Shown here: piece after piece, positions 30,344-40,086 of the stretch | How positions within the stretch are numbered: position 1 is the first letter of the stretch | How the letters are laid out: each line of letters starts with the position of its first letter | Assembly (NCBI RefSeq): GCF_036206005.1 | Contig: NZ_CP108143.1 | Location: 1,302,001-1,366,000 of the forward strand | Direction: 5' to 3' | Origin: Streptomyces sp. NBC_00178 | GTDB taxonomy: Bacteria > Actinomycetota > Actinomycetes > Streptomycetales > Streptomycetaceae | DNA length: 64,000 bases | Notes under the pieces: generated by a model | Databases searched by the model: none | What the model was told of the DNA's origin: nothing | The model's input: only the letters and a program-made list of their open reading frames with translations | Program-made: the position numbers and the translations under genes

Positions 30344-31023
30344 TGGGCCTTCCCGCTCCCGCGTCCGGCGGGCCCGTCCTGGACGGCCGCGGCGGCGTCC
30401 GCCTCGGCCGACTCCCTGCGGACGGTCACCACCCGCTGGACCAGGGTCACCAGGCTGCCCGCGGCGACGGCCCACAGCGCGATCGGCAGCAGGATCTGGA
30501 TGCCGGGCACCCCGAAGGCGTGCAGACCCGCGAAGCCGGCGGCGACCAGCGAGATCACCAGCCGCTCGGCGCGCTCCACCAGGCCGTTGACCGCGACCGG
30601 AAGCCCGATCGACTCGCCCCGGGCCTTGGTGTACGACACCACCTGGCCGCTGGCCAGGCAGAAGATCGCGACGGCGCACATCACGTTGTCGTCGCCGCTG
30701 CCCGCGTACCAGAGCGCGAAGCCGGCGAAGATCGCCCCGTCGGCCACCCGGTCGAGCGTCGAGTCGAGGAACGCGCCCCACCGGCTGGAGATCCCGGCCT
30801 GGCGGGCCATGTTGCCGTCGACCAGGTCGGAGAAGACGAAGACCGTGATCACGATCGTGCCCCAGAAGAACTCCCCCATCGGGAAGAACACCAGCGCACC
30901 TGCCATCACTCCGGCCGTGCCGACGAGTGTGACCGCGTCGGGGCTGACCCCGAGACGGAGCAGCAGAGCGGCGAACGGCGTGAGGACACGCGTGAAGAAT
31001 GCACGCGCGTACTTGTTCAGCAT
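30340..31023 (-). CDS. pgsA: CDP-alcohol phosphatidyltransferase, phosphatidylinositol phosphate synthase type
   Basis: 227 aa from ATG 31023 with GGGAAGG upstream. Membrane enzyme with about six helices. The full CDP-alcohol transferase signature D-x2-DG-x2-AR-x8-G-x3-D-x3-D is visible as DLVDGNMARQAGISSRWGAFLDSTLD. In this genetic setting (mannosyltransferase and acyltransferase follow) the product is most likely phosphatidylinositol phosphate from CDP-diacylglycerol and inositol phosphate, rather than phosphatidylglycerophosphate; the choice is inference from neighbours. A divergent 268-bp gap separates it from the EF-G-like gene. Confidence 0.92.
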   Translation of the reverse strand: MLNKYARAFFTRVLTPFAALLLRLGVSPDAVTLVGTAGVMAGALVFFPMGEFFWGTIVITVFVFSDLVDGNMARQAGISSRWGAFLDSTLDRVADGAIFAGFALWYAGSGDDNVMCAVAIFCLASGQVVSYTKARGESIGLPVAVNGLVERAERLVISLVAAGFAGLHAFGVPGIQILLPIALWAVAAGSLVTLVQRVVTVRRESAEADAAAAVQDGPAGRGSGKAQ

Positions 31024-31291
31024 GGCCTTCCCGAGGTTCGGTGGGCGCCGTGCGGCCACTTCGGCCACCGGCCGCACCATCGTAGTCACGAGCCGCGCCG
31101 GGCATCGGCGGGGCACCCCGTCCCGCCGGGTCTCCCGGATGTCCCGCCGCGTGCCGGGCGACGTATGGACGGGCCGGGCGGCGGGTGCGAAGCTCGAATG
31201 ACCGCGGGCGTCGCCGAAGCCGCCACGGTGGCCACCGGTCGTCCGCTCTCAGTTCTCGCGGCATCGCGCCGCCGATCGGGAGGCACGCGTC

Positions 31292-33517
31292 ATGGGCGAC
31301 AGGTCACACACGCACCCCGGGGCCGCCGGCAGGGCGACGGCGGCCGGCCCGCCCGGTTCCGTACGGAACGTCGCGCTGGTCGGCCACAGCGGCTCGGGCA
31401 AGACCACGCTGGTCGAGGCCCTCGCGCTGACGGCCGGAGCCGTCAACCGGGCCGGCCGGGTCGAGGACGGGGCCACCGTGTCCGACCACGACGAGAGCGA
31501 GCGGCGCGCCGGACGCTCCGTACAGCTGTCAGTGGTCCCGGTCGACTGGGCGGGCTGCCGGATCAATCTCCTGGACACCCCCGGCTACGCGGACTTCGTC
31601 GGGGAACTGAGGGCCGGTCTGCGCGCGGCGGACGCGGTCCTCTTCGTGGTCTCGGCCGCGCAGGAGGCGGAGGCCGTGGCGGACACGACCCGGGCGCTCT
31701 GGGAGGAGTGCGCGGCGGTCGGGATGCCGGGGGCCGTCGTCCTCACGCACCTGGACACCGCGCGCACCCCGTTCGACGAGCTGACGCGGGTCTGCGGGCG
31801 TGTCCTCGGGGGCGGTGACCCCGACGCCCTGCTGCCCCTGTACCTGCCGGTGGAGGGGCCCCGGGGCCCGGACGGGCGCGCCCCGCTCACCGGGCTCACC
31901 GGACTCCTCACCCGGCGGATCTTCGACTACTCCTCGGGGGAGCGGCGCGAGCTGCCGCCCGACGGGGACCAGCGGGAGCGGCTCCTGGGGGCCCGCGCGC
32001 GGCTCATCGAGGGGATCATCGCCGAGAGCGAGGACGAGACGCTGATGGACCGCTACCTCGGCGGCGGGGAGATCGACACCGGGACGCTCGTCCGCGATCT
32101 GCGGCGCGCCGTCGCACGCGGGTCCTTCCATCCCGTCCTCACCGCGGCCCCGGCGGCCCCCGGCGCACGTCAGGGGATCGGGACCGTGGAGCTGCTGGAC
32201 CTGATCACCGCCGGGTTCCCCGCGCCGTCGGAGCGCGTGGCGCCCGCGGTCACGGGCCCGGACGGCGGGGTCCGCCCCGCTCCGGTCTGCGATCCGGCGG
32301 CGCCCCTGGTCGCCGAGGTCGTGAAGACCGCCTCCGACCCCTATGTGGGTCGGATCTCCCTCGTCCGCGTCTTCTCCGGCACCCTGCGCCCCGACGAGAC
32401 CGTGCACGTGTGCGGCCACGGCGTCGGCGCTCCCGCGGGCGGTCCGCGCCCCCGCCACGAGGCCGACGTGCGCGTGGGGGCGCTCACGGCTCCCTTCGGG
32501 AAGCAGCAGCGTCCCCTGGACAGCTGCGGGGCGGGCGACCTGGCCTGCGTGTCCAAGCTGACCGGGGCCCGGACCGGTGACACGCTCTCCGCCTCCGGTG
32601 ATCCGCTGCTCATGGAGCCGTGGACCCTGCCCGACCCGTTGATGCCCCTGGCCGTGCGGGCCCACGGCCAGGCGGACGAGGACAAGCTCTCGCAGGGCCT
32701 GTCCCGCCTCGTCGCCGAGGATCCGGCCCTGCGCCTGGAGCGGAACCCGGACACCCACCAGGTGGTCCTGTGGTGCATGGGCGAGGCCCACACGGATGTC
32801 GCGCTGGAACGCCTGCGCGGCAGGTACGGCGTGCAGGTCGACGCGGAGCCCCACCGGGTCCCGCTCCGCGAGACGTTCGCCGCACGCTCGGCCGGGCGCG
32901 GACGCCACGTCAAGCAGTCCGGGGGCCACGGCCACTACGCCGTCTGCGAGATCGAGGTGGAGCCGCTGGAGCCGGGGGCGGGTCTGGTGTTCGCCGACGA
33001 GGTGGCGGGCGGCTCGGTCCCCCGGCAGTTCGTCGCGTCCGTGGAGAAGGGGGTGCGCGCCCAGGCGGCTCGCGGGGTCGCCGCCGGGTACCCCCTCGTC
33101 GACGTACGCGTCACCCTCCTCGACGGGAAGGCGCATTCGGTCGACTCCTCCGACGCCGCCTTCCAGGCCGCCGGCGCGCTGGCCCTGCGCGAGGCCGCAG
33201 CCGACGCCCGGGTGGAGCTCCTCGAGCCCGTGGCGGACGTGGCGGTCCTGGTGCCCGACGACTACGTGGGCGCCGTCATGGGCGACCTCTCGGGCCGGCG
33301 CGGCCGCGTCGTCGGCACCGAGCAGGCGACCGGCGGGAGGACCCTCGTGCGGGCCGAGGTGCCGGAGATCGAGATCGGCGGGTACACGGTCGATCTCCGC
33401 TCGCTGACGCACGGCACCGGCCGGTTCGACCGGGCGTACGCCCGCCACGAGCCCATGCCCCCGCAGCTCGCGGACCGCCTGCGCACATCGCGCGAAACCG
33501 CTGCGAACCAGGCCTAG
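31292..33517 (+). CDS. Elongation factor G-like GTPase (EF-G2 type)
   Basis: 741 aa with GGGAGG eight bases before the ATG. Domain order is that of EF-G: G domain with P-loop GHSGSGKT (31-38) and DTPGYADF (95-102), domain II, III, a domain IV region (ARSAGRGRHVKQSGGHGHYAVCEIEVEPLEPG) and domain V (LEPVADVAVLVPDDYVGAVMGDLSGRRGRVVGTE). The G4 motif, NKxD in true EF-G and often TKxD in this subfamily, reads THLD (152-155). The switch I region is also unlike true EF-G. Paralogues of this kind are widespread in actinobacteria and lack proven translocase function. Confidence 0.9.
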   Translation: MGDRSHTHPGAAGRATAAGPPGSVRNVALVGHSGSGKTTLVEALALTAGAVNRAGRVEDGATVSDHDESERRAGRSVQLSVVPVDWAGCRINLLDTPGYADFVGELRAGLRAADAVLFVVSAAQEAEAVADTTRALWEECAAVGMPGAVVLTHLDTARTPFDELTRVCGRVLGGGDPDALLPLYLPVEGPRGPDGRAPLTGLTGLLTRRIFDYSSGERRELPPDGDQRERLLGARARLIEGIIAESEDETLMDRYLGGGEIDTGTLVRDLRRAVARGSFHPVLTAAPAAPGARQGIGTVELLDLITAGFPAPSERVAPAVTGPDGGVRPAPVCDPAAPLVAEVVKTASDPYVGRISLVRVFSGTLRPDETVHVCGHGVGAPAGGPRPRHEADVRVGALTAPFGKQQRPLDSCGAGDLACVSKLTGARTGDTLSASGDPLLMEPWTLPDPLMPLAVRAHGQADEDKLSQGLSRLVAEDPALRLERNPDTHQVVLWCMGEAHTDVALERLRGRYGVQVDAEPHRVPLRETFAARSAGRGRHVKQSGGHGHYAVCEIEVEPLEPGAGLVFADEVAGGSVPRQFVASVEKGVRAQAARGVAAGYPLVDVRVTLLDGKAHSVDSSDAAFQAAGALALREAAADARVELLEPVADVAVLVPDDYVGAVMGDLSGRRGRVVGTEQATGGRTLVRAEVPEIEIGGYTVDLRSLTHGTGRFDRAYARHEPMPPQLADRLRTSRETAANQA

Positions 33518-33538
33518 CCGGCCGGGCACGGCGTCTTC

Positions 33539-33569
33539 CGGCCGCCCCCGGTGAACGTGAGGGCGGCCG
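33539..33569 (+). terminator. Terminator after the EF-G-like gene
   Basis: CGGCCGCCC (33539-33547) pairs with GGGCGGCCG (33561-33569) over a 13-base loop, 21 bases after the stop. Confidence 0.7.
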
Positions 33570-33640
33570 CCCGGCCTGGGCGATATCCTGTGATCCCAGC
33601 TCAGAAGGTGTGCGACGTCCGGTAGTTGGGAACAGCCGCA

Positions 33641-35344
33641 GTGGCAGGGCCGTACGGGCGAGTGGGGGCGACAGTGGCCAACGACGGATTCGATTTCTCT
33701 CCTGGAGCGCAGATCCCGCTCCAGGGTGCGGGGGCACAGGCGGTGGCGACGAACGCCCTCGCCTCGGCCGCGTACCGCGACAGTGATGTGAAGGAGATCC
33801 TGAAGGCCAACAGCGAGTGGCACAAGTCCGAGGTCAAGCCGGGCGAGTCCAAGCTGTTCAAGTCCGACTATTTCAAGCCCAATCTGGGCGAGGCGTTCTC
33901 CAGGGCCGTCCAGGAACGCATGCTCGGCGGCGGCCGCGCGGCACTCATCCAGTCGTTCGGCACGGACCCTCAGACCGTCGTCGAGCACTGCCTGTCCGCG
34001 ACCCGGCTGCGGAAGGCGCGCGACACCAAGCTGACCATGATCACCGCCGTCTGCGGCATCGTCTTCCTGCCCGGGCTGCTGTTCTGGGTGCTCGCCTTCC
34101 GGCTGCGCGACTCGCTCAACAAGTCCAAGGACACCTTCTTCAAGGCCCTCGGCGGCCTCCTGCTGGTCATCTTCGGCGGCCTCGCCGCGGTGTTCCTGAT
34201 CGCCATGCCGCTCACCGGGCTGCCGGCGCTCTATCTGCGTGCCGCAGCCGTCGCGCCGCTGATCGGCTGGCTGCTGGCCAAGCGGATCGCGGAGTCCTCC
34301 GTACGGGATCTGCGCGACCGCTGGGCAGGACTCCTCTCCGGCGCCGGCGTCAGCGCGAAGATCCCCGAGGCCGCGCCCAAGAACCCCAACGAGACGGCGC
34401 GCGAGGCCCTGCGGCAGGGGCTGGAGAAGCTGAGCGCCGAGCAGCAGTCGAATTCGGTCTTCTACGCGGGACCCAAGGGCATCCTCGGCATGGGGACCCG
34501 CTGGGGCAGCTGGCAGCTCGCCGAGGACCTCGCCCCCGAGGACCCGGCCAAGGAGATCCACCAGTTCCGCAGCTGGGACGTCGTCCGCGCCATCCACGAC
34601 CAGCTGAAGCTGCTGGAGCGCGGCCCGCTCAACACCGGCGGTTTCCCGACCCCTTCCGTCAAGCACTGGGTCGTCTCCCCCGTCGGCGAGAACGCGGACT
34701 CGGTGTCCCGGCCCGCGGGCGAGGACGTCGCGACCTTCCAGGTCAAGCCCCACGAGATACAGCGGATCTGCAACCACCAGCAGTTCGGCAGCGGCGACCG
34801 TCACTACCTGGGCGTCCAGTTCACGCTGTGGGACGGCCAGCTCGTCATCACGATGCTGATCACGGTCACGGTGCTGCACGAGACCCTGCGGATCGAGGTC
34901 ACGGGGCACGCCCTGGGCCCGGTCCACTCCCTCTTCCTCAGCAAGCCGGAGGCGCCGACCAAGACGGTCAAGAAGGCCGTGCGGTTCTGGGAGACCCGGA
35001 AGATCGCGCTTCCGCTCGTCAAGGCGGACGAGGTGGTCAGGCTCGCCCTGCGCGCCCCGCTCACCTGGTACCCGCCGCTGCTCGACTACCTGGGCGGCAA
35101 GATCGTCCTGCCCGAGCCCTTCGGCCTGCGGCACGCCTGGGCGGCCAAGCCGTGGGGCCACCGGTTCATGGCGGACGACGCCATGCGAGCGGCGACCCCC
35201 GTCCTGCGCGTCGTGCACTCCGCCGCGAAGAAGGTCCTGATGGAGCACGGCGTCGCGACCGAGCGCTTCGACAACCGTTCCATGGTCCTCAGCGGCATGG
35301 TCCAGGACGCCGCCCCGAGGAAGGCCGACGTCTACGACGCGTGA
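33641..35344 (+). CDS. Unrecognised membrane protein with two central hydrophobic segments
   Basis: 567 aa if started at GTG 33641; GTG 33674 (MANDGFDFSPGAQIPLQG) has a G-rich patch five bases upstream and is nearly as good. I do not recognise a named family. The N-terminal 120 residues are hydrophilic; two hydrophobic stretches follow (LTMITAVCGIVFLPGLLFWVLAF and a longer one around LLLVIFGGLAAVFLIAMPLTGLPALYLRAAAVAPLIGWLLA); the remaining 350 residues look globular and cytoplasmic. It has its own intergenic region after the EF-G-like gene's hairpin and converges on the HIT gene. Confidence 0.85.
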   Translation: MAGPYGRVGATVANDGFDFSPGAQIPLQGAGAQAVATNALASAAYRDSDVKEILKANSEWHKSEVKPGESKLFKSDYFKPNLGEAFSRAVQERMLGGGRAALIQSFGTDPQTVVEHCLSATRLRKARDTKLTMITAVCGIVFLPGLLFWVLAFRLRDSLNKSKDTFFKALGGLLLVIFGGLAAVFLIAMPLTGLPALYLRAAAVAPLIGWLLAKRIAESSVRDLRDRWAGLLSGAGVSAKIPEAAPKNPNETAREALRQGLEKLSAEQQSNSVFYAGPKGILGMGTRWGSWQLAEDLAPEDPAKEIHQFRSWDVVRAIHDQLKLLERGPLNTGGFPTPSVKHWVVSPVGENADSVSRPAGEDVATFQVKPHEIQRICNHQQFGSGDRHYLGVQFTLWDGQLVITMLITVTVLHETLRIEVTGHALGPVHSLFLSKPEAPTKTVKKAVRFWETRKIALPLVKADEVVRLALRAPLTWYPPLLDYLGGKIVLPEPFGLRHAWAAKPWGHRFMADDAMRAATPVLRVVHSAAKKVLMEHGVATERFDNRSMVLSGMVQDAAPRKADVYDA

Positions 35345-35374
35345 GCTCCTCGGGGCACCCGGCAGAAGCGGTAC

Positions 35375-35947
35375 TCAGCCGGACGGGAGCTCGGCCGGCC
35401 ACACGCCGGCCAGCATCGTCCGGGTGTCCCCGAGCAGCTGCGGCAGGACCTTGGTGTGCCCCACGACCGGCATGAAGTTGGTGTCCCCGCCCCAGCGGGG
35501 CACCACGTGCTGGTGCAGGTGCGCGGCGATCCCGGCGCCCGCGGCCTCGCCCTGGTTCATCCCGATGTTGAAGCCGTGCGCGCCCGAGGCCGCCCGCAGC
35601 GCGACCATGGCCCGCTTGGTGAAGTCGGCCAGTTCGGCCGTCTCGGCGCCGTCCAGCTCCGTGTAGTCGGCGACGTGCCGGTAGGGCACCACCATGAGGT
35701 GCCCGCCGTTGTAGGGGTACAGGTTGAGCACGGCGTAGACCTTCTCGCCGCGGGCGACGATGAGCCCGTCCTCGTCCGACTTCGACGGGATCACGCAGAA
35801 CGGACAGCCGTCCCCGGACCCCGGACCGCTCGGCTTGTTCTCACCCTGGATGTAGGCCATCCGGTGGGGCGTCCACAGGCGCTGGAACGCGTCGGGCGTC
35901 CCCACTCCGATCTGCTGCTCCGGCTCACTCGTCATGCCCGTCAGCAT
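35375..35947 (-). CDS. HIT-family nucleotide hydrolase/transferase
   Basis: 190 aa from ATG 35947, which has GGAG nine bases upstream; ATG 35935 is an alternative. The histidine triad is AAHLHQHVVPRWGGD. A CPFC pair near the N-terminus and the MVVPYRHVADYTEL strand are as in actinobacterial diadenosine-tetraphosphate-hydrolase-like HIT proteins. It would act on dinucleoside polyphosphates or AMP conjugates in the cytoplasm. It stands near thrS, as is common in actinobacteria, but here a plus-strand channel gene separates the two. Confidence 0.93.
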   Translation of the reverse strand: MLTGMTSEPEQQIGVGTPDAFQRLWTPHRMAYIQGENKPSGPGSGDGCPFCVIPSKSDEDGLIVARGEKVYAVLNLYPYNGGHLMVVPYRHVADYTELDGAETAELADFTKRAMVALRAASGAHGFNIGMNQGEAAGAGIAAHLHQHVVPRWGGDTNFMPVVGHTKVLPQLLGDTRTMLAGVWPAELPSG

Positions 35948-36013
35948 ATTGCGTCACTCCCGCCGCGCGTGTCGCCGGGGCCGACCCGGCCGGCGCACCG
36001 GGATGCTGGCGCC

Positions 36014-36691
36014 ATGAGCCACCGCCCCCCGGCCCCCGTCCCCCCTCGGCTCCTGGAGTGGGAGCAGCGCACGGAGGCGCCGCTCTTCGTCGCGGCGATG
36101 GTCTTCCTGCTGGGTTACGCGGTCCGCGTGCTCGCCCCCGACGACGCGGGACCCCTGCGCGACCTCGCCCTCGCGCTGGTCTGCGCGACCTGGCTGCTCT
36201 TCGCCGTGGACTACGTGACGAGGCTCCGGCTGAGCGGTCTGGGCAGGCACTTCGTACGCGCCCACTGGCTGGACACCGTGGTCCTGCTGCTGCCGCTGCT
36301 GCGGCCGCTGCGCATGATCCAGGTCTACACGGCGGTCCAGAAGCGACGGGAGCAGCCCCGGCTGAGCCTCTACGCGCGGGTGATGGCGTACGCGAGCCTC
36401 ACGGCCGTCCTCCTCGGTTTCTCGGCTGCGCTGGCGGTCTACCACCAGGAGCACGACGCCCCGGGGGCGTCGATCCGCACGTTCGGGGACTCGGTGTGGT
36501 GGGCGTGCGCGACGCTGACGACGGTGGGCTACGGCGACGCGGTCCCCGTCACGTTCGGCGGCAGGGTCGTCGCGGTGGGCCTCATGACCTGCGGACTGGC
36601 GCTGCTGGGCGCGGTGACGGGTTCGTTCTCGTCGTGGCTGCTGCAGGTGTTCCGGCGGGAGGACGAGAAGGGGCCCCCGGCGGGCGCGTAG
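36014..36691 (+). CDS. Potassium-channel-like membrane protein
   Basis: 225 aa from ATG 36014. Hydrophobic segments at about 25-42, 50-68, 85-100 and 117-137, then a pore region with the K+ selectivity filter (ACATLTTVGYGDAVPVTFGG) and a last helix (VVAVGLMTCGLALLGAVTGSFSSWLL). The pattern is that of a short six-segment channel; the S4-like segment (LLLPLLRPLRMIQVYTAVQKRR) has few regularly spaced arginines, so voltage sensing is doubtful. It lies on the plus strand between HIT and thrS, facing both. Confidence 0.9.
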   Translation: MSHRPPAPVPPRLLEWEQRTEAPLFVAAMVFLLGYAVRVLAPDDAGPLRDLALALVCATWLLFAVDYVTRLRLSGLGRHFVRAHWLDTVVLLLPLLRPLRMIQVYTAVQKRREQPRLSLYARVMAYASLTAVLLGFSAALAVYHQEHDAPGASIRTFGDSVWWACATLTTVGYGDAVPVTFGGRVVAVGLMTCGLALLGAVTGSFSSWLLQVFRREDEKGPPAGA

Positions 36692-36710
36692 CTCTCCGGG
36701 GGCCCTTCTC
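36665..36710. terminator. Terminator overlapping the channel gene stop, shared with thrS
   Basis: GAGAAGGG-GCCCCCGG (36665-36680) pairs with CCGGGGGC-CCTTCTC (36696-36710), one bulged G, with the stop codon 36689-36691 in the loop. It can stop transcription from both converging genes. Confidence 0.8.
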
Positions 36711-36718
36711 GGCGCGGG

Positions 36719-38695
36719 TCAGACCTGGACGCGGTCCTCGACGGCCTTCGCGATCTTGGCGATGGCCTCGTCGACCGGGATGCCGTTCTCCTGCGAACCG
36801 TCGCGGTATCGGAAGGAGACGGCGCCGTTGGCCATGTCCTCGTCGCCCGCGATGATCATGAAGGGCACCTTGGCCTTCTGCTGGTTGCGGATCTTCTTCT
36901 GCATGCGGTCGGACGAGGAGTCCACGTCCACCCGGAGCCCCTGCTTGCGCGCCTTGGCGGCGAACTCCTGCAGGTACGGGATGTGGGCGTCGCCGATCGG
37001 GATGCCGACGGCCTGGACCGGGGCGAGCCAGACAGGGAAGGCCCCGGCGTAGTGCTCGAGCAGCACCGCGAAGAAGCGCTCGATGGAGCCGAACAGCGCA
37101 CGGTGGATCATCACCGGCCGCTGCTTGGTGCCGTCCGGGCCGGTGTACTCCAGGTCGAAGCGCTCCGGCAGGTTGAAGTCGAGCTGCACGGTCGACATCT
37201 GCCACGTCCGGCCGATGGCGTCCTTGCACTGCACCGAGATCTTCGGGCCGTAGAACGCGGCGCCGCCCGGGTCGGGGACCAGCGGGAGGCCCTGCTTCTC
37301 GGCGACCTGCCGCAGCGTCTCGGTGGCCTCGGCCCAGGTCTCGTCGGAGCCGACGTACTTCTCCGGGTCCTTGGTGGAGAGCTCCAGGTAGAAGTCGGTC
37401 AGGCCGTAGTCGCGCAGCAGGTTCAGGACGAAGGTGAGCGTCCGGTCCAGCTCCTCGGCCATCTGCTCGCGGGTGCAGTAGATGTGCGCGTCGTCCTGGG
37501 TGAAGCCGCGCGAGCGGGTCAGGCCGTGGACGACACCCGACTTCTCGTAGCGGTACACCGTGCCGAACTCGAACAGACGCAGCGGGAGCTCGCGGTACGA
37601 GCGGCCGCGCGCGTCGAAGATCAGGTTGTGCATCGGGCAGTTCATCGGCTTGAGGTAGTAGTCCACCCCGTCGTCGAGCTGCATGGGCGGGTACATGCCG
37701 TCGGCGTACCAGTCCAGGTGGCCGGACTTCTCGAACAGCTTGCCCTTGGTCGCGTGGGGGCTGTAGACGAACTCGTAGCCCTCCTCCTCGTGGCGGCGCC
37801 GCGAGTAGTCCTCCATGGCCCGGCGGATGACGCCGCCCTTGGGGTGGAAGACGGCGAGGCCGGGACCGATCTCGTCGGGGAAGGAGAAGAGGTCCAGTTC
37901 GTTGCCGAGCTTGCGGTGGTCGCGCTTGGCGGCCTCCTCCAGGAACTCCAGGTGCGCCTTGAGCTCGTCCTTGGTGGGCCAGGCGGTGCCGTAGATGCGC
38001 TGGAGCATCGGGTTCTTCTCGCTGCCGCGCCAGTACGCCGCCGCGTTCCGCATCAGCTTGAACGCCGGGATGTACCGGGTGGTCGGCAGGTGCGGACCAC
38101 GGCACAGGTCCTTCCAGCACAGCTCGCCGGTCTTCGCGTCGATGTTGTCGTAGATGGTCAGCTCGGCGCCGCCCACCTCGACGTCCGCACCGTCGTCCGA
38201 GGACGCGGAACCCTTGATGCCGATGAGCTCCAGCTTGTACGGCTCGTCCGCGAGCTCCTCGCGGGCGGCCTCGTCGCTGACGACCCGACGGGAGAAACGC
38301 TGCCCCCGCTTCTGGATCTCCTGCATCTTCTTCTCGATGGCCTTGAGGTCCTCGGGCGTGAACGGCTTCTCGACGTCGAAGTCGTAGTAGAAGCCGTCCT
38401 TGACCGGCGGGCCGATGCCCAGCTTCGCCTCGGGGTGCAGCTCCTGCACGGCCTGCGCCATCACGTGCGCGGTGGAGTGCCGCAGGATGTCGAGACCGTC
38501 CTGGGAGGAGATCTCGACGGGCTCGACGACCTCGCCGTCCTTGAGCGCGTACGCCAGGTCCCGGAGTTCGCCGTCGACCCGCGCGGCGACGACGGTGCGC
38601 TGCCCGGGGAAGAGTTCGGCGGCCGTCGTGCCCGTCGTCACCACGTGCTCTTCCCGCTCGGAATCGCGTTGGATGATCACACGGACGTCTGACAC
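36719..38695 (-). CDS. thrS: Threonyl-tRNA synthetase
   Basis: 658 aa. It has an N-terminal TGS domain, the editing domain with [34 protein letters not shown], the class II core ([72 protein letters not shown]) and the anticodon-binding domain. It charges and proofreads tRNA-Thr. I see no T-box-like leader in the roughly 100-bp upstream gap. Confidence 0.98.
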   Translation of the reverse strand: MSDVRVIIQRDSEREEHVVTTGTTAAELFPGQRTVVAARVDGELRDLAYALKDGEVVEPVEISSQDGLDILRHSTAHVMAQAVQELHPEAKLGIGPPVKDGFYYDFDVEKPFTPEDLKAIEKKMQEIQKRGQRFSRRVVSDEAAREELADEPYKLELIGIKGSASSDDGADVEVGGAELTIYDNIDAKTGELCWKDLCRGPHLPTTRYIPAFKLMRNAAAYWRGSEKNPMLQRIYGTAWPTKDELKAHLEFLEEAAKRDHRKLGNELDLFSFPDEIGPGLAVFHPKGGVIRRAMEDYSRRRHEEEGYEFVYSPHATKGKLFEKSGHLDWYADGMYPPMQLDDGVDYYLKPMNCPMHNLIFDARGRSYRELPLRLFEFGTVYRYEKSGVVHGLTRSRGFTQDDAHIYCTREQMAEELDRTLTFVLNLLRDYGLTDFYLELSTKDPEKYVGSDETWAEATETLRQVAEKQGLPLVPDPGGAAFYGPKISVQCKDAIGRTWQMSTVQLDFNLPERFDLEYTGPDGTKQRPVMIHRALFGSIERFFAVLLEHYAGAFPVWLAPVQAVGIPIGDAHIPYLQEFAAKARKQGLRVDVDSSSDRMQKKIRNQQKAKVPFMIIAGDEDMANGAVSFRYRDGSQENGIPVDEAIAKIAKAVEDRVQV

Positions 38696-38793
38696 CGGTC
38701 TCTCCTGACTGAGGGGGTACGCCGCTTTCCTCTGCGCGCGCAGAAGCGATCGTACCGAGCCGGGGGCCCTCGACGCGAAAGGGATACCCGGGG

Positions 38794-40086
38794 CTACTCC
38801 TCGTCCCCCGAGCAGGCCTCCTCTAAGAAGTCGACGTTCTCGTGGAGCGACTTCATCAGCCGGTCCCGCTCCGCCTCGTCCACCTGCACCGGCGCGACCT
38901 GCGAGGCCCCCGTGAGGCGGCGGAATCCGCCCCGGTTCTCCAGCCGGCCCTCCACCCGCAGGGGCAGTCCGACCAGGTGGGCGTGGCCCGCGATCCGGTA
39001 GGCCTCCTCGTCGAGTTCGATCCGTACGTGCGCGACCTCGGCCCCCGCGAGCACCCGCAGGCGCACGACCCCGGGGCCGCGCGGACCCGCGCGCCGCAGC
39101 CGGACGACGGCTCCGGTGACGCGCACCGGAACGGCGGGCTCGTCGCGGAGGTAGCGGACGCCCGCCAGGCGCAGCGAGGGCAGGTCACCGGGCGAGAACT
39201 CGACGGGCCCGGGGCTCGGGGGACAGCCCGGCGGGGTGCCGGCGGCGGGCGCCCAGGCCAGGGTGATGCCGGCGCCCTCCGCTCCCCTGACCAGCGCCAC
39301 GACCGCCTCGGTCAGCTCGCGGCTGACCCCTGCGGCCACCGCCGCGTCGAACGCCTCCATCCCGCCGGTGGCGCGCTGGTAGTCGACCGCCTCCCGGGTG
39401 GCGTGCAGCGCCGCGTAGAGCTGTACGGCGACGTCCCGGCCCCCGGCCACGGGCACGAACGCGGTGAGGCCGCGCCCTCCGGGAGCGGGTCCGACGAGGG
39501 TGCCGTCGAGCGCGGTCCGCGCCTTCCTGCGGTGACGCGCTCCGTGGTAGCCCGCTTTGCCGCGCACGGCCAGGGCCCCGGCGAGCAGTATCTGCCGTGC
39601 GGCCGCGCGCAGTTGGTCCGCGCCGGTCCAGTCGGCAGCGCCGGCGGTTCCTTCGGGTACGTCCCTCCACCAGCGGATCTCGTCACTGGGCACGGTGAGA
39701 GCGGTGAGGATGTCGCGGGCCGACGGGTCGGCGCTGCGGGTGAGGGCGGTGAGGGCTTCGGCGAGCAGGTCCACGCTGTCGGGGAATCCGGTGGTGTCGG
39801 GGACGAGGAGGCTCGTGCCCGAGGCCGGGGGGCCGGGCGGAGTCCAGCGGCCGTAGCGCCCCGGGGGGCCTCCGCGCCGCTGCCACCCGTGCCGCAGCAG
39901 GAGGGCTCCCAGGACGGCGGGGTCGACCTGGGCGGGGTCGGGTCCCGGTCCGGGGTCCGGAGCGGGGTACGGGACCGGGCCGGGCCCGTCCGCGCGGGAG
40001 CGGGGGTCCGGGTCGTCGGCGTACGGGTGCGTTCGTGTGCCCGCCGGGGGTGTTCCTCCGGTGGGCTCGTCCATCGACCGGTGCAT
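38794..40086 (-). CDS. Unrecognised protein paired with a DUF4365 protein
   Basis: 430 aa; its ATG shares a base with the DUF4365 stop (TGATG), so the pair is coupled. I do not recognise a family. The N-terminal 50 residues are Pro/Asp/Gly-rich. The middle is helical and Ala-rich with [35 protein letters not shown]-terminal beta-rich part ([14 protein letters not shown] ... [53 protein letters not shown]) looks like an OB-fold-type barrel, followed by an acidic tail. No membrane segment. Its partner's nuclease-like fold suggests a nucleic-acid function, which is inference. Confidence 0.82.
   Translation of the reverse strand: MHRSMDEPTGGTPPAGTRTHPYADDPDPRSRADGPGPVPYPAPDPGPGPDPAQVDPAVLGALLLRHGWQRRGGPPGRYGRWTPPGPPASGTSLLVPDTTGFPDSVDLLAEALTALTRSADPSARDILTALTVPSDEIRWWRDVPEGTAGAADWTGADQLRAAARQILLAGALAVRGKAGYHGARHRRKARTALDGTLVGPAPGGRGLTAFVPVAGGRDVAVQLYAALHATREAVDYQRATGGMEAFDAAVAAGVSRELTEAVVALVRGAEGAGITLAWAPAAGTPPGCPPSPGPVEFSPGDLPSLRLAGVRYLRDEPAVPVRVTGAVVRLRRAGPRGPGVVRLRVLAGAEVAHVRIELDEEAYRIAGHAHLVGLPLRVEGRLENRGGFRRLTGASQVAPVQVDEAERDRLMKSLHENVDFLEEACSGDEE

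Noticed and set aside
31529..35248. 1239-codon open frame on the minus strand
   Set aside because: It is the shadow of the EF-G-like gene and the membrane protein gene; its translation has no recognisable domain.
38696..38793. Possible T-box leader of thrS
   Set aside because: The gap is about 100 bases and shows no T-box consensus or specifier stem.
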